The notes: generated by a model from the letters alone, not told the origin. Numbered from the stretch's first letter, positions 12,988 through 20,176 are shown. The stretch is 20,176 nucleotides of DNA from an uncultured Solirubrobacteraceae bacterium (GCA_902806215.1 CADCVT010000181.1:1-20176); one strand, 5' to 3'. Numbers and translations are program-made.

Positions 12988-13575
12988 ATGAGCACCAAGC
13001 CGAAGCCCGAGCAGCCGACGATCTTCTTCGCCTCCGACGCGGAGTTCGCGTCGTGGCTCGAGGAGCACCACGCGACGTCCGACGGCATCTGGGTCAAGTT
13101 CGCCAAGAAGGGCAGCGGCATCGACACGCTGCTGTACGCCGAGGCGGTCGAGCTGTCGCTGTGCTGGGGCTGGATCGACGGCCAGGTCAAGGGCCTCGAC
13201 GAGACGTACTACCTCCAGCGGTTCACGCCGCGGCGCGCGCGCTCGAAGTGGTCGAAGATCAACGTCGGCAAGGTCGCCGAGCTGATCGAGCGCGGAGCGA
13301 TGCAGCCGCCCGGCCTCGCCGAGGTCGAGCGCGCGAAGGCCGACGGCCGCTGGGACGCGGCGTACGACTCGCCCAGGACGATGAAGGTGCCGTCCGACCT
13401 CCAGGCCGAGCTCGACCGGGACGCGGCGATGAAGGCGTTCTTCGAGTCGCTCTCGAGCTCGACCCGCTACGGCGTCCTCTACCAGCTCGACGACGCGAAG
13501 AAGCCCGAGACGCGCGAGCGCCGGCTCGCGAAGTTCGTCGGGAAGATGAAGCGCGGCGAGAAGCCCGTCGGCTAG
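12988..13575 (+). CDS. YdeI/OmpD-associated family protein (bacteriocin-protection-like)
   Basis: A 195-residue protein of the usual YdeI-family length. Typical segments: 'TIFFASDAEFASWLEEHHATSDGIWVKFAKKGSG', 'YAEAVELSLCWGWIDGQVKGLDETYYLQRFTPRRARSKWSKINVGKVAELIERG', 'KADGRWDAAYDSP' and a C-terminal 'FFESLSSSTRYGVLYQLDDAKKPETRERRLAKFVGKMKRGEKP' that matches the OmdA-type tail. Relatives are linked to resistance to cationic peptides and bacteriocins, but the biochemical activity is unknown. ATG 12988 fits the family N-terminus; the open frame upstream is low-complexity Arg/Pro. The stop overlaps the convergent GT2 gene at CTAG. Confidence 0.9.
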   Translation: MSTKPKPEQPTIFFASDAEFASWLEEHHATSDGIWVKFAKKGSGIDTLLYAEAVELSLCWGWIDGQVKGLDETYYLQRFTPRRARSKWSKINVGKVAELIERGAMQPPGLAEVERAKADGRWDAAYDSPRTMKVPSDLQAELDRDAAMKAFFESLSSSTRYGVLYQLDDAKKPETRERRLAKFVGKMKRGEKPVG

Positions 13576-14234
13576 CGCTCGGCGTCGGCGAACACCGCGC
13601 GCATGTCGCGGACCGCGCGGGCGGTCCCCTTCACCGTGCCGGTGATCTTCGACTTGCCGTCGCGGGCGCGGTAGGGGACCGGCGTCTCCTCGATCCGCCA
13701 GCCGGCCGCCGCGGCGCGCAGCACCATCTCGAGCGGCCAGCCGAAGCGGCGGTCGGCGATGCCGAGGTCGAGCAGCGCCTGCCGGCGCGCCGCGCGCATC
13801 GGGCCGAGGTCGGTCAGCGGCCGGCCGGTCCGGCGCCGCAGCTCGAACGCCAGCACGCGGTTGGCGAGCTGCGCGTGCGGGGGCATCGCGCCGCGCTCGA
13901 GCACGCGCGCCCCCATGACGAGGTCGGCGGTGCCGTTCGTCACCGGGTCGGCGACCTTCGGTAGGTCGCCCGGGTCGAGCGAGCCGTCGCAGTCCATGAA
14001 GCAGACGACGTCGGCGGTCGCAGCGACGAGCCCGGCGAAGCAGGCGGCGCCGAAGCCGCGCTGCTCCTCGCGGACGACAGTGGCGCCGAGCTCGGCGGCC
14101 AGCTCGCCGGAGCCGTCGTCGGACCCGTTGTCGGCCACGATCGCTCGGTAGCCGGCGGGCATGGCGCCGAGGACGCCGGGGAGCGCCTCGCGCTCGTTGA
14201 GCACGGGAAGGACGACATCGATCACACGCGGCAT
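13572..14234 (-). CDS. GT2 family glycosyltransferase (polyprenyl-phosphate sugar transferase-like)
   Basis: A 220-residue GT-A fold enzyme. 'IDVVLPVLNEREALPGVL' opens the nucleotide-binding domain, 'VADNGSDDGS' (about 35-42) and the metal-binding 'MDCDGS' (Asp81-x-Asp83) follow, and 'GWRIEETPVPYRARDGKSKITGT' is the C-terminal signature of DPM1-like transferases. It probably moves a sugar from a nucleotide to a polyprenyl phosphate on the inner membrane face; it has no membrane helices itself. ATG 14234 has AGGCGG five bases upstream; ATG 14237 is also possible. Only 12 bases separate its start codon from that of the divergent epimerase, so the two may be regulated together. Confidence 0.93.
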   Translation of the reverse strand: MPRVIDVVLPVLNEREALPGVLGAMPAGYRAIVADNGSDDGSGELAAELGATVVREEQRGFGAACFAGLVAATADVVCFMDCDGSLDPGDLPKVADPVTNGTADLVMGARVLERGAMPPHAQLANRVLAFELRRRTGRPLTDLGPMRAARRQALLDLGIADRRFGWPLEMVLRAAAAGWRIEETPVPYRARDGKSKITGTVKGTARAVRDMRAVFADAER

Positions 14235-14246
14235 CATGCCCGCCTG

Positions 14247-15296
14247 ATGCGGATCCTCGTCACCGGCGGCGCCGGCTTCATCGGGTCGCACGTCGTCGAC
14301 GAGCTGCTGGGGCTCGGCCACGAGGTGCGCGTGCTCGAGCTCTACCACCCGCTGGCGTGGCGCGACGGCGCGCGCGGGGAGCTCGATCCTCGCGCCGATC
14401 TCGTCGAGGGCGACGTGCGCGACGCCGCCGCGGTGGAGCGCGTGCTCGACGGCGTCGACGGCGTCTGCCACCAGGCAGCGATGGTCGGCCTCGGCGTCGA
14501 CCTCGGCGACATCGCCGACTACGTCTCGCACAACGACGTCGGGACCGCGGTGCTGCTGCGGGCGCTGGCCGCGCGCTCGTTCGCCGGGCGGCTCGTGCTG
14601 GCAAGCTCGATGGTCGTCTACGGAGAGGGCCGCTACGCGTGCCCCGAGCACGGCGTGGTGCAGCCCGGCCCGCGGGCGGTGCCAGAGCTCGAGGCCGGTC
14701 GCTTCGAGCCGCCGTGCCCGCGCTGCGGCCGCGACCTCGAGCCGCGCTCGGTCCCCGAGGACGCGCCGCTCGACCCGCGCAACGTCTACGCCGCGACCAA
14801 GCTCCAGCAGGAGCATCTGTGTGCAGCGTTCTCGCGCGAGACGGGGGTGCCGGTCACGGCGCTGCGCTACCACAACGTCTACGGCCCGCGGATGCCGCGC
14901 GACACGCCCTACGCGGGCGTCGCGTCGATCTTCCGCAGCGCGCTCGAGGCCGGGCGCGCGCCGAAGGTGTTCGAGGACGGCGGGCAGCGCCGCGACTTCG
15001 TGCACGTCCGCGACGTCGCGCACGCGAACGTCCTCGCGCTGACCGCCGACGAGCCGGTCCCCGGTCCGTTCAACGTGTGCAGCGGCACGCCGCGCACCGT
15101 CGGCGACCTCGCAGGCGCGCTGGCCGACGCGGCCGGCCCCGACGCGCCGCGGCCGGTCGTCACCGGCGACTTCCGCCTCGGCGACGTGCGGCACGTGTTC
15201 GCCGACGCCTCGCGCGCGTGTGACGTGCTCGGCTTCGAGGCCGCGGTGCCGTTCGCCGAGGGCGTCGCGGACTTCGCACGCGCGGACCTGCGCTAG
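14247..15296 (+). CDS. NAD-dependent epimerase/dehydratase (dTDP-L-rhamnose 4-epimerase-like) with CxxH/CxxC insertion
   Basis: A 349-residue extended short-chain dehydrogenase. The Rossmann motif 'TGGAGFIGSH' (6-15), Ser120/Ser121 and the YxxxK pair Tyr181/Lys185 are all present, so it should be active. 'LRYHNVYGPRMP' and 'GGQRRDFVHVRDVAHAN' are typical of sugar-nucleotide epimerases. Between Ser121 and Tyr181 lies an extra segment with Cys132-x-x-His135 and Cys157-x-x-Cys160, a possible zinc site; I recall similar Cys-rich insertions in dTDP-L-rhamnose 4-epimerase-like proteins. The substrate is a nucleotide sugar, identity uncertain. ATG 14247 has no Shine-Dalgarno and may be leaderless. 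It is divergent from GT2, with which it probably shares a glycan pathway. Confidence 0.93.
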   Translation: MRILVTGGAGFIGSHVVDELLGLGHEVRVLELYHPLAWRDGARGELDPRADLVEGDVRDAAAVERVLDGVDGVCHQAAMVGLGVDLGDIADYVSHNDVGTAVLLRALAARSFAGRLVLASSMVVYGEGRYACPEHGVVQPGPRAVPELEAGRFEPPCPRCGRDLEPRSVPEDAPLDPRNVYAATKLQQEHLCAAFSRETGVPVTALRYHNVYGPRMPRDTPYAGVASIFRSALEAGRAPKVFEDGGQRRDFVHVRDVAHANVLALTADEPVPGPFNVCSGTPRTVGDLAGALADAAGPDAPRPVVTGDFRLGDVRHVFADASRACDVLGFEAAVPFAEGVADFARADLR

Positions 15297-15880
15297 TCGC
15301 GCGGGCGATCCGGGCGGGACGAGGAGTCCTTCCCGTCGTCGGAGCCTCGGGCGTCCCCGCGTCCGGCGGCATCGCCGGTCGACGCCAGCCACTGCAGGCC
15401 GTCGAGCATCTCCTTGGCCCGCCTGACCGTGGGGTGCTCGCGCGCGCCGTCGAGGCGGTCGCCCAGCTCGGCGGCGGCGTCGGCGAGCAGCTTGGAGAAG
15501 CTGTCCTCGTCGTCGGCGGGCAGGTGGATCTCCTCCTCGCCCTGCACCTCACGCAGGGCGTCGCGGGCGGCCTGCGCCGCGCGGTCGCGGGCGACACGCG
15601 CCTCGCGGACCTGGCGTTCGAGGTCGGCAAGGCGTGACTCGACGGCGGGATCGGCTGCCTGCGGCCGCGGTGCGGAGGTCTGACGTGGCCGCCTGCGCTC
15701 GGCGGTGACCTGCTCGTAGGCGGATTGGATCCGCAGGAAGCGCTGCGTCGCCTCGGCCGTGCCGCCGTTGCGGTCGGGGTGCGCGGCCTTGACGAGTCGC
15801 CGGTACGCGTCGTGCAGTGCGTCGTCGGACGCGGATGGATCGACCCCGAGGACCCGGTAGGCCTGGGCAACAGGCGGCAT
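15293..15880 (-). CDS. J-domain (DnaJ-like) co-chaperone
   Basis: A 195-residue protein. The N-terminal J domain (about residues 6-62) includes 'YRVLGVDPSASDDALHDAYRRLVKAAHPDRNGG', with the HPD motif at 34-36 that stimulates DnaK ATPase, and 'EATQRFLRIQSAYEQV'. It lacks the Gly/Phe, zinc-finger and substrate domains of DnaJ. Instead a charged coiled coil follows (about 80-118, 'ESRLADLERQVREARVARDRAAQAARDALREV'), then an acidic stretch and a Ser/Asp/Arg-rich disordered tail. It is a type III J protein that probably brings DnaK to one target. ATG 15880 has AGGA eight bases upstream; ATG 15889 is the alternative. Confidence 0.92.
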   Translation of the reverse strand: MPPVAQAYRVLGVDPSASDDALHDAYRRLVKAAHPDRNGGTAEATQRFLRIQSAYEQVTAERRRPRQTSAPRPQAADPAVESRLADLERQVREARVARDRAAQAARDALREVQGEEEIHLPADDEDSFSKLLADAAAELGDRLDGAREHPTVRRAKEMLDGLQWLASTGDAAGRGDARGSDDGKDSSSRPDRPRD

Positions 15881-15932
15881 GGTGCGCATCCTAGGCGCCG
15901 GCGTTGCGGGAGTTCACACGCGCCGCCCTGCG

Positions 15933-15947
15933 TTGACACCGCGTCAA
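15933..15947. promoter_or_regulatory. TTGAC-N5-GTCAA inverted repeat in the divergent hydrolase/J-protein region
   Basis: TTGAC (15933-15937), five bases, GTCAA (15943-15947). The left arm plus the next base reads TTGACA, a perfect vegetative -35 word toward the hydrolase gene, but no good -10 sits 16-18 bases on; TACGCT (15966-15971) is too far. An operator or a non-standard promoter is possible. Confidence 0.35.
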
Positions 15948-15977
15948 AGCACCGTTGAGTCGAGCTACGCTCGTGAC

Positions 15978-18116
15978 ATGGGTCGCTATCTCGCGCCGGT
16001 GCTCGCCGGCCTTCTCCTCCTCGTTCTGCCGGGCGCCGCTCCGGCTGCCGAGTTCTCGAAGAAGTCGCTCGCCTTCGAGGTGAAGGTGGGACCGAACGGC
16101 GATCAGGACTGTCGCATCGTCGCTGACCTCTACACGCCCACCGGAGCGACGAAGCAGGACCCCGTGCCCGCGATCATGGGGACGAACGGGTTCGGCGGGA
16201 GCAAGGACGAGTTCTCCAAGCTCGGCCCGTCGTTCGCGCAGCGCGGCTACGTGTTCTTCGCCTACAGCGGCCTCGGCTTCGGCAACAGCGGGTGCAAGAT
16301 CACCCTCGACGACCCGGACTTCGACGGCAAGGCGGGCAGCCAGCTCGTGTCGTTCCTCGGCGGGACGAAGGCGGCCGAGGACGGGACGAAGATCGACTAC
16401 GTCGAGACCGACCGGCCCGGCGATCCGCGCGTGGGGATGATCGGCGGTTCCTACGGTGGCCAGATCCAGTTCTCCATCGCGGGTCAGGACCCGCGTATGG
16501 ACGCGCTCGTCCCGCAGATCACCTGGAACGACCTCGCGTACTCGCTGACGCCGAACAACACCGACCTCGTCAAGGGCGTCACCTACACGACGCCGGGCGT
16601 GTCGAAGCTCGACTGGCCGACCCTCTTCACGGCCGTCGGCGTCCAGCAGGGCTTCCAGCAGGCGATCCAGAACCAGGACCCGTCGCACCTCGGCGCCTGC
16701 CCGAACTTCACCGACCAGGTGTGCCAGTCGCTCGTGACGTCGGCGCTACTCGGCTACCCGCGGGAGGACACGCTCGCGCTGCTGCGCCACGCGTCGGTCG
16801 CCTCGTACATCGCGAAGATCAAGATCCCGACGTTCCTCATCCAGGGGCAGAGCGACACGCTGTTCAACCTCAACGAGGCCGTCGCGACGTACAAGGACCT
16901 CTTCGCGCAGGGCACGCCCGTGAAGATGCTCTGGCGCTCGGCCGGGCACTCCGGCGGCAGCCTCGGGACGCGGGAGAACGACTCGACGAACCTCGAGAAG
17001 GCGTACGAGACCCGCCTGGCGCTCGAGTGGTTCGACTTCTACCTGCGCCGCGAGGGCGACGCGCCGGCACTGAACTTCTCCTTCCTCCGCGACTGGGCGC
17101 TCCCCGAGAGCGGCGACGCGGCTCCGTCGGTTGGCGCCACGCCGACGTACCCGGCCGGCACCGACCAGCAGATGTTCCTGTCGGGCACGAACGAGCTCGT
17201 CGGCGCGCGTGACGCGGTCAAGCCGGGAACGGCCCAGTTCGCCGCGGTGACCGGAGCGCCGACCGGCCGGGGCAACGGGTTCACGAGCGCCCCCGGCACC
17301 GCCGACGCGCCCGGCACGTTCGCGACGTTCACCGGCGCGCCGCTCGGCGAGAACCTCGACGTGGTCGGGATCCCGCGCCTGACGGTCAAGCTGTCGGCGC
17401 CGGTGCACGCCGCGACGCAGGGCGGCGACCCTGGCACGAAGCTCGTGCTCTTCGCCAAGCTGCAGGACGTCGGTCCCGGCGGCGCGACGCCGGTACTGCC
17501 GCGCGACCAGCTCTCCCCGGTGCGCGTGGGCGACGTGACCAAGCCGGTGACGATCGACCTGCCCGGCATCTCGTACCGCTTCAAGAAGGGGCACCAGCTG
17601 CGGCTCGTGCTCACGACGAGCAACGCGGTCAACCGCACGAACAACGTCGCCGGCCCGGTGACCATCACGGCCGACCCCGCGTCGCCGAACGTCCTGACCG
17701 TGCCGAAGCTCGGCGCCCAGACCGGTGCGGACGGCTCCGGGCCGTCGGGCACCACGCCGTTCAGCGCGGCCACCGGCGCACCAGCGCCGCAGCCCGCCGG
17801 CAGCGGCGCTCCCCGCGGCACGTCGCGGTCGTCGCTGCCCTCGTCGCGGCGCTGCGTCTCGCGCCGGCGCTTCACGATCCGCCTGCGCAAGGCGCCGAAG
17901 GGCGACCGTCACCGCTCGGCCGTCGTGACCGTCAACGGCAAGCGTGCGCGGGTCCTCCGCCGCTCGAAGAAGACGGGGCGCCTGCGCGCGTCCGTCGTCC
18001 TCACCGGCCTGCCGAAGGGGACCTTCCGCGTGCGTGTGACGATCAAGACCGCGAAGGGCCGGACGCTCCGCGCGGCACGCACGTACCGGACCTGCGTGCC
18101 GAAGAAGCGCCGCTAG
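15978..18116 (+). CDS. Secreted CocE/NonD or Xaa-Pro dipeptidyl-peptidase-type alpha/beta hydrolase with basic C-terminal domain
   Basis: A 712-residue exported hydrolase. A signal peptide (about 1-25, 'LAPVLAGLLLLVLPGAAPAAEF', cleavage near AAPAA) leads into an alpha/beta-hydrolase domain. The triad is readable as Ser158 (GGSYGG), Asp293 (GQSDTLFN) and His324 (SAGHSGG). A PepX_C-like jelly-roll domain follows (about 350-600). The last 90 residues are a separate, strongly basic beta-rich domain bounded by Cys626 and Cys706, preceded by a Ser/Pro/Gly linker; such domains are common on surface proteins of this lineage and may bind the cell wall. It cleaves esters or peptides outside the cell; the substrate is unknown. 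ATG 15978 directly precedes the signal peptide. Confidence 0.92.
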   Translation: MGRYLAPVLAGLLLLVLPGAAPAAEFSKKSLAFEVKVGPNGDQDCRIVADLYTPTGATKQDPVPAIMGTNGFGGSKDEFSKLGPSFAQRGYVFFAYSGLGFGNSGCKITLDDPDFDGKAGSQLVSFLGGTKAAEDGTKIDYVETDRPGDPRVGMIGGSYGGQIQFSIAGQDPRMDALVPQITWNDLAYSLTPNNTDLVKGVTYTTPGVSKLDWPTLFTAVGVQQGFQQAIQNQDPSHLGACPNFTDQVCQSLVTSALLGYPREDTLALLRHASVASYIAKIKIPTFLIQGQSDTLFNLNEAVATYKDLFAQGTPVKMLWRSAGHSGGSLGTRENDSTNLEKAYETRLALEWFDFYLRREGDAPALNFSFLRDWALPESGDAAPSVGATPTYPAGTDQQMFLSGTNELVGARDAVKPGTAQFAAVTGAPTGRGNGFTSAPGTADAPGTFATFTGAPLGENLDVVGIPRLTVKLSAPVHAATQGGDPGTKLVLFAKLQDVGPGGATPVLPRDQLSPVRVGDVTKPVTIDLPGISYRFKKGHQLRLVLTTSNAVNRTNNVAGPVTITADPASPNVLTVPKLGAQTGADGSGPSGTTPFSAATGAPAPQPAGSGAPRGTSRSSLPSSRRCVSRRRFTIRLRKAPKGDRHRSAVVTVNGKRARVLRRSKKTGRLRASVVLTGLPKGTFRVRVTIKTAKGRTLRAARTYRTCVPKKRR

Positions 18117-18985
18117 CGGGGACGCTTCAGCCGGGACGTGTCGACGACCTCGAAGTCGCTGCCGCGAAGGCGCTTCAGGGCGCGGAGGTCGTCGTTGTCC
18201 CAGCGCGGGTGCGGGGCTCCGCTGAGGTACCAGTCCGAGCCGTTGTCGGCGAGCAGCATCCCGTAGCGCTGCAGCGCCCTCGCGACGACGCGCGACTGCC
18301 GGGGGAGAGTGCTGATGCGGACGCTGCGCTTGAGCCGAAGTCGCTGGCCCATCGCCGGCAGGGACGGGTCGGTGAGCGACGACGCGAAGTGCCTCGCCGG
18401 GTAGATGAACGCGCGCCGGCTGCGTTGCACGGTGAACCGCAGGGCGTGCGGAATCGTTCCGCGCCGAACCTCGTCGTAACGGGCGAGGCCCGGGAGGATC
18501 GGGAGGCCGGCTGCGTCGGCGCTCGTCCAGCCGCGGGGGCGCATCCGGTTCGAGCGCAGGTTGAAGATCGCCCCGCTGCCGGCGGACCATGCCCCGTCCC
18601 GGCGCTCGGCCGCAAAGAGCTCGTACAGCCGGCAGGTGCCGCGCTCGACCATGAGGATGTGGCGGTCCGAGCCGCCCTCGACCGGCGGGTTCGCGGGGAT
18701 CGGGTACGGGCCGCGATCGGACTCGTCGGCGTACTCGAAGCGCACGTTCGAGCGCGCCTGCGTGCGCGGCACGACGACGTAGGGGATGCCGATCGGGCGC
18801 CCCTCGTAGAGGCCCGAGCCGAAGTCCGGGTGCATGGTGTCGCCGGCGCCGATGCTGCTGACGATCGCCGCCGACTGCGGGTGGACGGGCAGGCGGTCGA
18901 CCCGCTGGTTCCAGTGGCTCGTCGCCGGGAACATCGGGCACCCGGCGATGGCGACGACGGCGAGGTGGTTGCGCGCACGGAGCAT
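18113..18985 (-). CDS. Putative lipoprotein of an uncharacterised exported family
   Basis: A 290-residue protein with a short positive N-terminus, a brief hydrophobic stretch and a lipobox-like I-A-G-C16 (MLRARNHLAVVAIAGC). The mature part opens with 'FPATSHWNQRVDRLPVHPQSAAIVSSIG', then 'MHPDFGSGLYEGRPIGIPYVVV', 'HILMVERGTCRLYELFAAERR' and 'LPILPGLARYDEVRRGTIPHALRFTV', and ends with a region containing 'YGMLLADNGSDWYLSGAPHPRWDND'. I have the impression of similar exported proteins in actinobacteria and other soil bacteria but know no function. ATG 18985 is used; GTG 18994 overlaps the upstream stop as GTGA and is equally plausible. It is coupled to the membrane protein gene upstream. Confidence 0.85.
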   Translation of the reverse strand: MLRARNHLAVVAIAGCPMFPATSHWNQRVDRLPVHPQSAAIVSSIGAGDTMHPDFGSGLYEGRPIGIPYVVVPRTQARSNVRFEYADESDRGPYPIPANPPVEGGSDRHILMVERGTCRLYELFAAERRDGAWSAGSGAIFNLRSNRMRPRGWTSADAAGLPILPGLARYDEVRRGTIPHALRFTVQRSRRAFIYPARHFASSLTDPSLPAMGQRLRLKRSVRISTLPRQSRVVARALQRYGMLLADNGSDWYLSGAPHPRWDNDDLRALKRLRGSDFEVVDTSRLKRPR

Positions 18986-18990
18986 GGGGG

Positions 18991-20176
18991 TCACCACACC
19001 GTGCCGAAGACGAGCTCGGTCAGCAAGGCCTGCACGGACAACAGGGCCAGCACCCACAGAAGCTTCTTCGGTGGAACGACCGCGGCCGCGGCGACGCACG
19101 CCAGCGGTACGTACATCAGCCAGATGCGCTCGGTCTCGGCCTTCGTGAACCCGCCGACGGCGCTGATGACGATGACGATCGCGAGCGCCACGGCCGCGCG
19201 GTCGCCCTCGCCGAGGGCCCGCGCCGCGTACCACGTGATCGGCAGGCCGAGGAACGCGAGGAACGCCGCGGGGGAGCCGAACAGCCAGAACGCGTACGGC
19301 CGCACGCGCGCCACCGACTCGCGGTAGACCTCCTCGACCGCGGGCACGACCTCCCACAGCTCGAAGCCGGCCACGGCGTAGAGCAGCGCGTAGAAGAGGA
19401 CGAGCCCCGAGCCGGTGATGAGCGCGATGCGGACCGTGAACCGGGGCGGGCCGAGGAACGCGACCCACGCGCCTGCGGCGACGACCGCGTAGGAGAAGAA
19501 GCTCGCGAACGCGAGGACCGCCGCTCCCGCCGCCGGCCGGCGCAGCAGCAGCGCGGCGGCGCCGGCGCCGAGCGCGGCGAAGAGGACGTCGGCACTCGTG
19601 ACCCCGTAGAGCGTCGTGCCGCACGCGAACGCGCTCAGCACGCCCGCGATGCGGGCGCGCTCCTCGTCGAGCAGCTCGCGCGCGATCAGATAGGTCGCGG
19701 GAACGGCGAGCGCGCCGATCGCGACGACGAGCGCGGTGCCCTGGGCGGGCGTGTCGAGGCCGAGCCAGTGCAGCAGCAGGAGCAGGCCGGGCGGGTGGCC
19801 AGCGGCGTGGACCGGCAGCGCGGGCAGGATCGTGTCGAAGTGATCGACGAAGTGGCCCGCGCCGACGCTGTCGAGGCCGGGCAGCGCGGGGAGGTACTCG
19901 TTCTTCGCGTTGAACGACTCGTTCCACGGGTCGTCCCAGCCCTCGGGCCCGAAGCGCGCGGCGCCGACCGCGAGTCGCACCGCGAGCGCGAGGCCGAGCG
20001 TGGAGAGCGCGAACGTCAGCGGCCGCATCGCGCCGAGCCGCGGGACGACGGCGATGGCCGCGACGAGCACCGCGACCGCGACGAGCACCCACGGCCAGCT
20101 CGCCGCGCGGTCGACGTCGAAGGCGAGCGGCGGGCGCGGCGTGCCGAGCCGCTCGCCGCGCCGGTCGAGCACGTAG
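18991..20176 (-). CDS. Polytopic membrane glycosyltransferase-like protein (GT39/GT87-like), open at the window edge
   Basis: At least 393 residues with about ten hydrophobic segments. After two helices comes a long loop with 'GPEGWDDPWNESFNAKNEYLP' and 'HFDTILPALPVHAAGHPPGLLLLLHWLG'; the H-PPG element before a membrane helix is typical of polyprenyl-phosphate-dependent mannosyl and arabinosyl transferases of the GT-C fold. Such enzymes add sugars from a lipid carrier on the outer membrane face. GTG 20172 is a possible start, but no stop codon precedes it before the window ends, so the gene may extend further. Its stop overlaps the possible GTG start of the lipoprotein gene, suggesting a two-gene unit; a role in glycosylating an exported product is inference. 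Confidence 0.8.
   Translation of the reverse strand, partial: YVLDRRGERLGTPRPPLAFDVDRAASWPWVLVAVAVLVAAIAVVPRLGAMRPLTFALSTLGLALAVRLAVGAARFGPEGWDDPWNESFNAKNEYLPALPGLDSVGAGHFVDHFDTILPALPVHAAGHPPGLLLLLHWLGLDTPAQGTALVVAIGALAVPATYLIARELLDEERARIAGVLSAFACGTTLYGVTSADVLFAALGAGAAALLLRRPAAGAAVLAFASFFSYAVVAAGAWVAFLGPPRFTVRIALITGSGLVLFYALLYAVAGFELWEVVPAVEEVYRESVARVRPYAFWLFGSPAAFLAFLGLPITWYAARALGEGDRAAVALAIVIVISAVGGFTKAETERIWLMYVPLACVAAAAVVPPKKLLWVLALLSVQALLTELVFGTVW

Noticed and set aside
12803..12991. 62-codon open frame with a hydrophobic start between the PLP-enzyme and YdeI-like genes
   Set aside because: Only a short hydrophobic run is protein-like and the remainder is Arg/Pro/Gly filler. It has no ribosome site. 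I leave it as unsupported, though a small membrane peptide cannot be excluded.
1..20176. Mobile element, CRISPR, prophage or defence island
   Set aside because: No transposase, integrase, tRNA-edge repeat, regular repeat array or defence nuclease was seen; codon use looks even across the window.

Overview
The window reads as chromosomal DNA of a very GC-rich actinobacterium, most likely a member of Thermoleophilia/Solirubrobacterales (Conexibacter, Patulibacter or Solirubrobacter type). This is inferred from the strong G/C third-position bias, an F420-type LLM oxidoreductase, a surface hydrolase with a Cys-bracketed basic C-terminal domain, and small proteins of kinds I associate with that order. 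I see no tRNA, rRNA, IS element, phage gene or CRISPR array. It is densely packed, and no stretch over 300 bases lacks a gene.

Layout. At 1-1044 the end of a DUF58 gene overlaps a membrane von Willebrand A protein (MoxR/DUF58/VWA-type operon). At 1041-2601, on the minus strand, an ECF sigma factor, a 71-residue protein of unknown function and an MscS-like channel form a tightly coupled operon. A short AraC-type regulator diverges from it (2697-3059) and ends inside an O6-alkylguanine-DNA methyltransferase gene. At 3653-5957 an amidase of the FAAH type converges on an LLM oxidoreductase. At 5999-7408 lies an azlC-azlD branched-chain amino acid exporter operon with a cupin gene; azlC carries an in-frame amber codon. 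A second short AraC regulator follows (7530-7877).

At 7874-11787 a possible metabolic block is organised around a LysR regulator: LysR plus a small-molecule O-methyltransferase on the minus strand, and divergently a 95-residue GNAT-like stub, a cytochrome P450 and a YciI-type protein. At 11784-15880 come a class V PLP enzyme, a YdeI-type protein, a GT2 glycosyltransferase, a sugar-nucleotide epimerase carrying a CxxH/CxxC insertion, and a J-domain protein. The right end holds a secreted CocE/PepX-type hydrolase, then on the minus strand a putative lipoprotein of unknown function coupled to a polytopic GT39/GT87-like membrane protein that reaches the window edge.

Three things stand out. First, transcription direction flips at almost every gene, and all eight convergent gene pairs overlap, six of them by exactly four bases at CTAG/CTAA. 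Second, the sigma-factor/AraC divergent region has two mirror-image GTAAC-N18-GTC elements, one facing each gene, as expected for promoters read by the adjacent ECF sigma factor. Third, the GNAT-like and P450 genes each have a perfect hairpin holding the likely ribosome-binding site just before the start codon. None of these is proven from sequence alone. I did not find a clearly recognisable new defence or mobile system; the sigma/71-residue protein/MscS operon is the best candidate for an undescribed functional unit.
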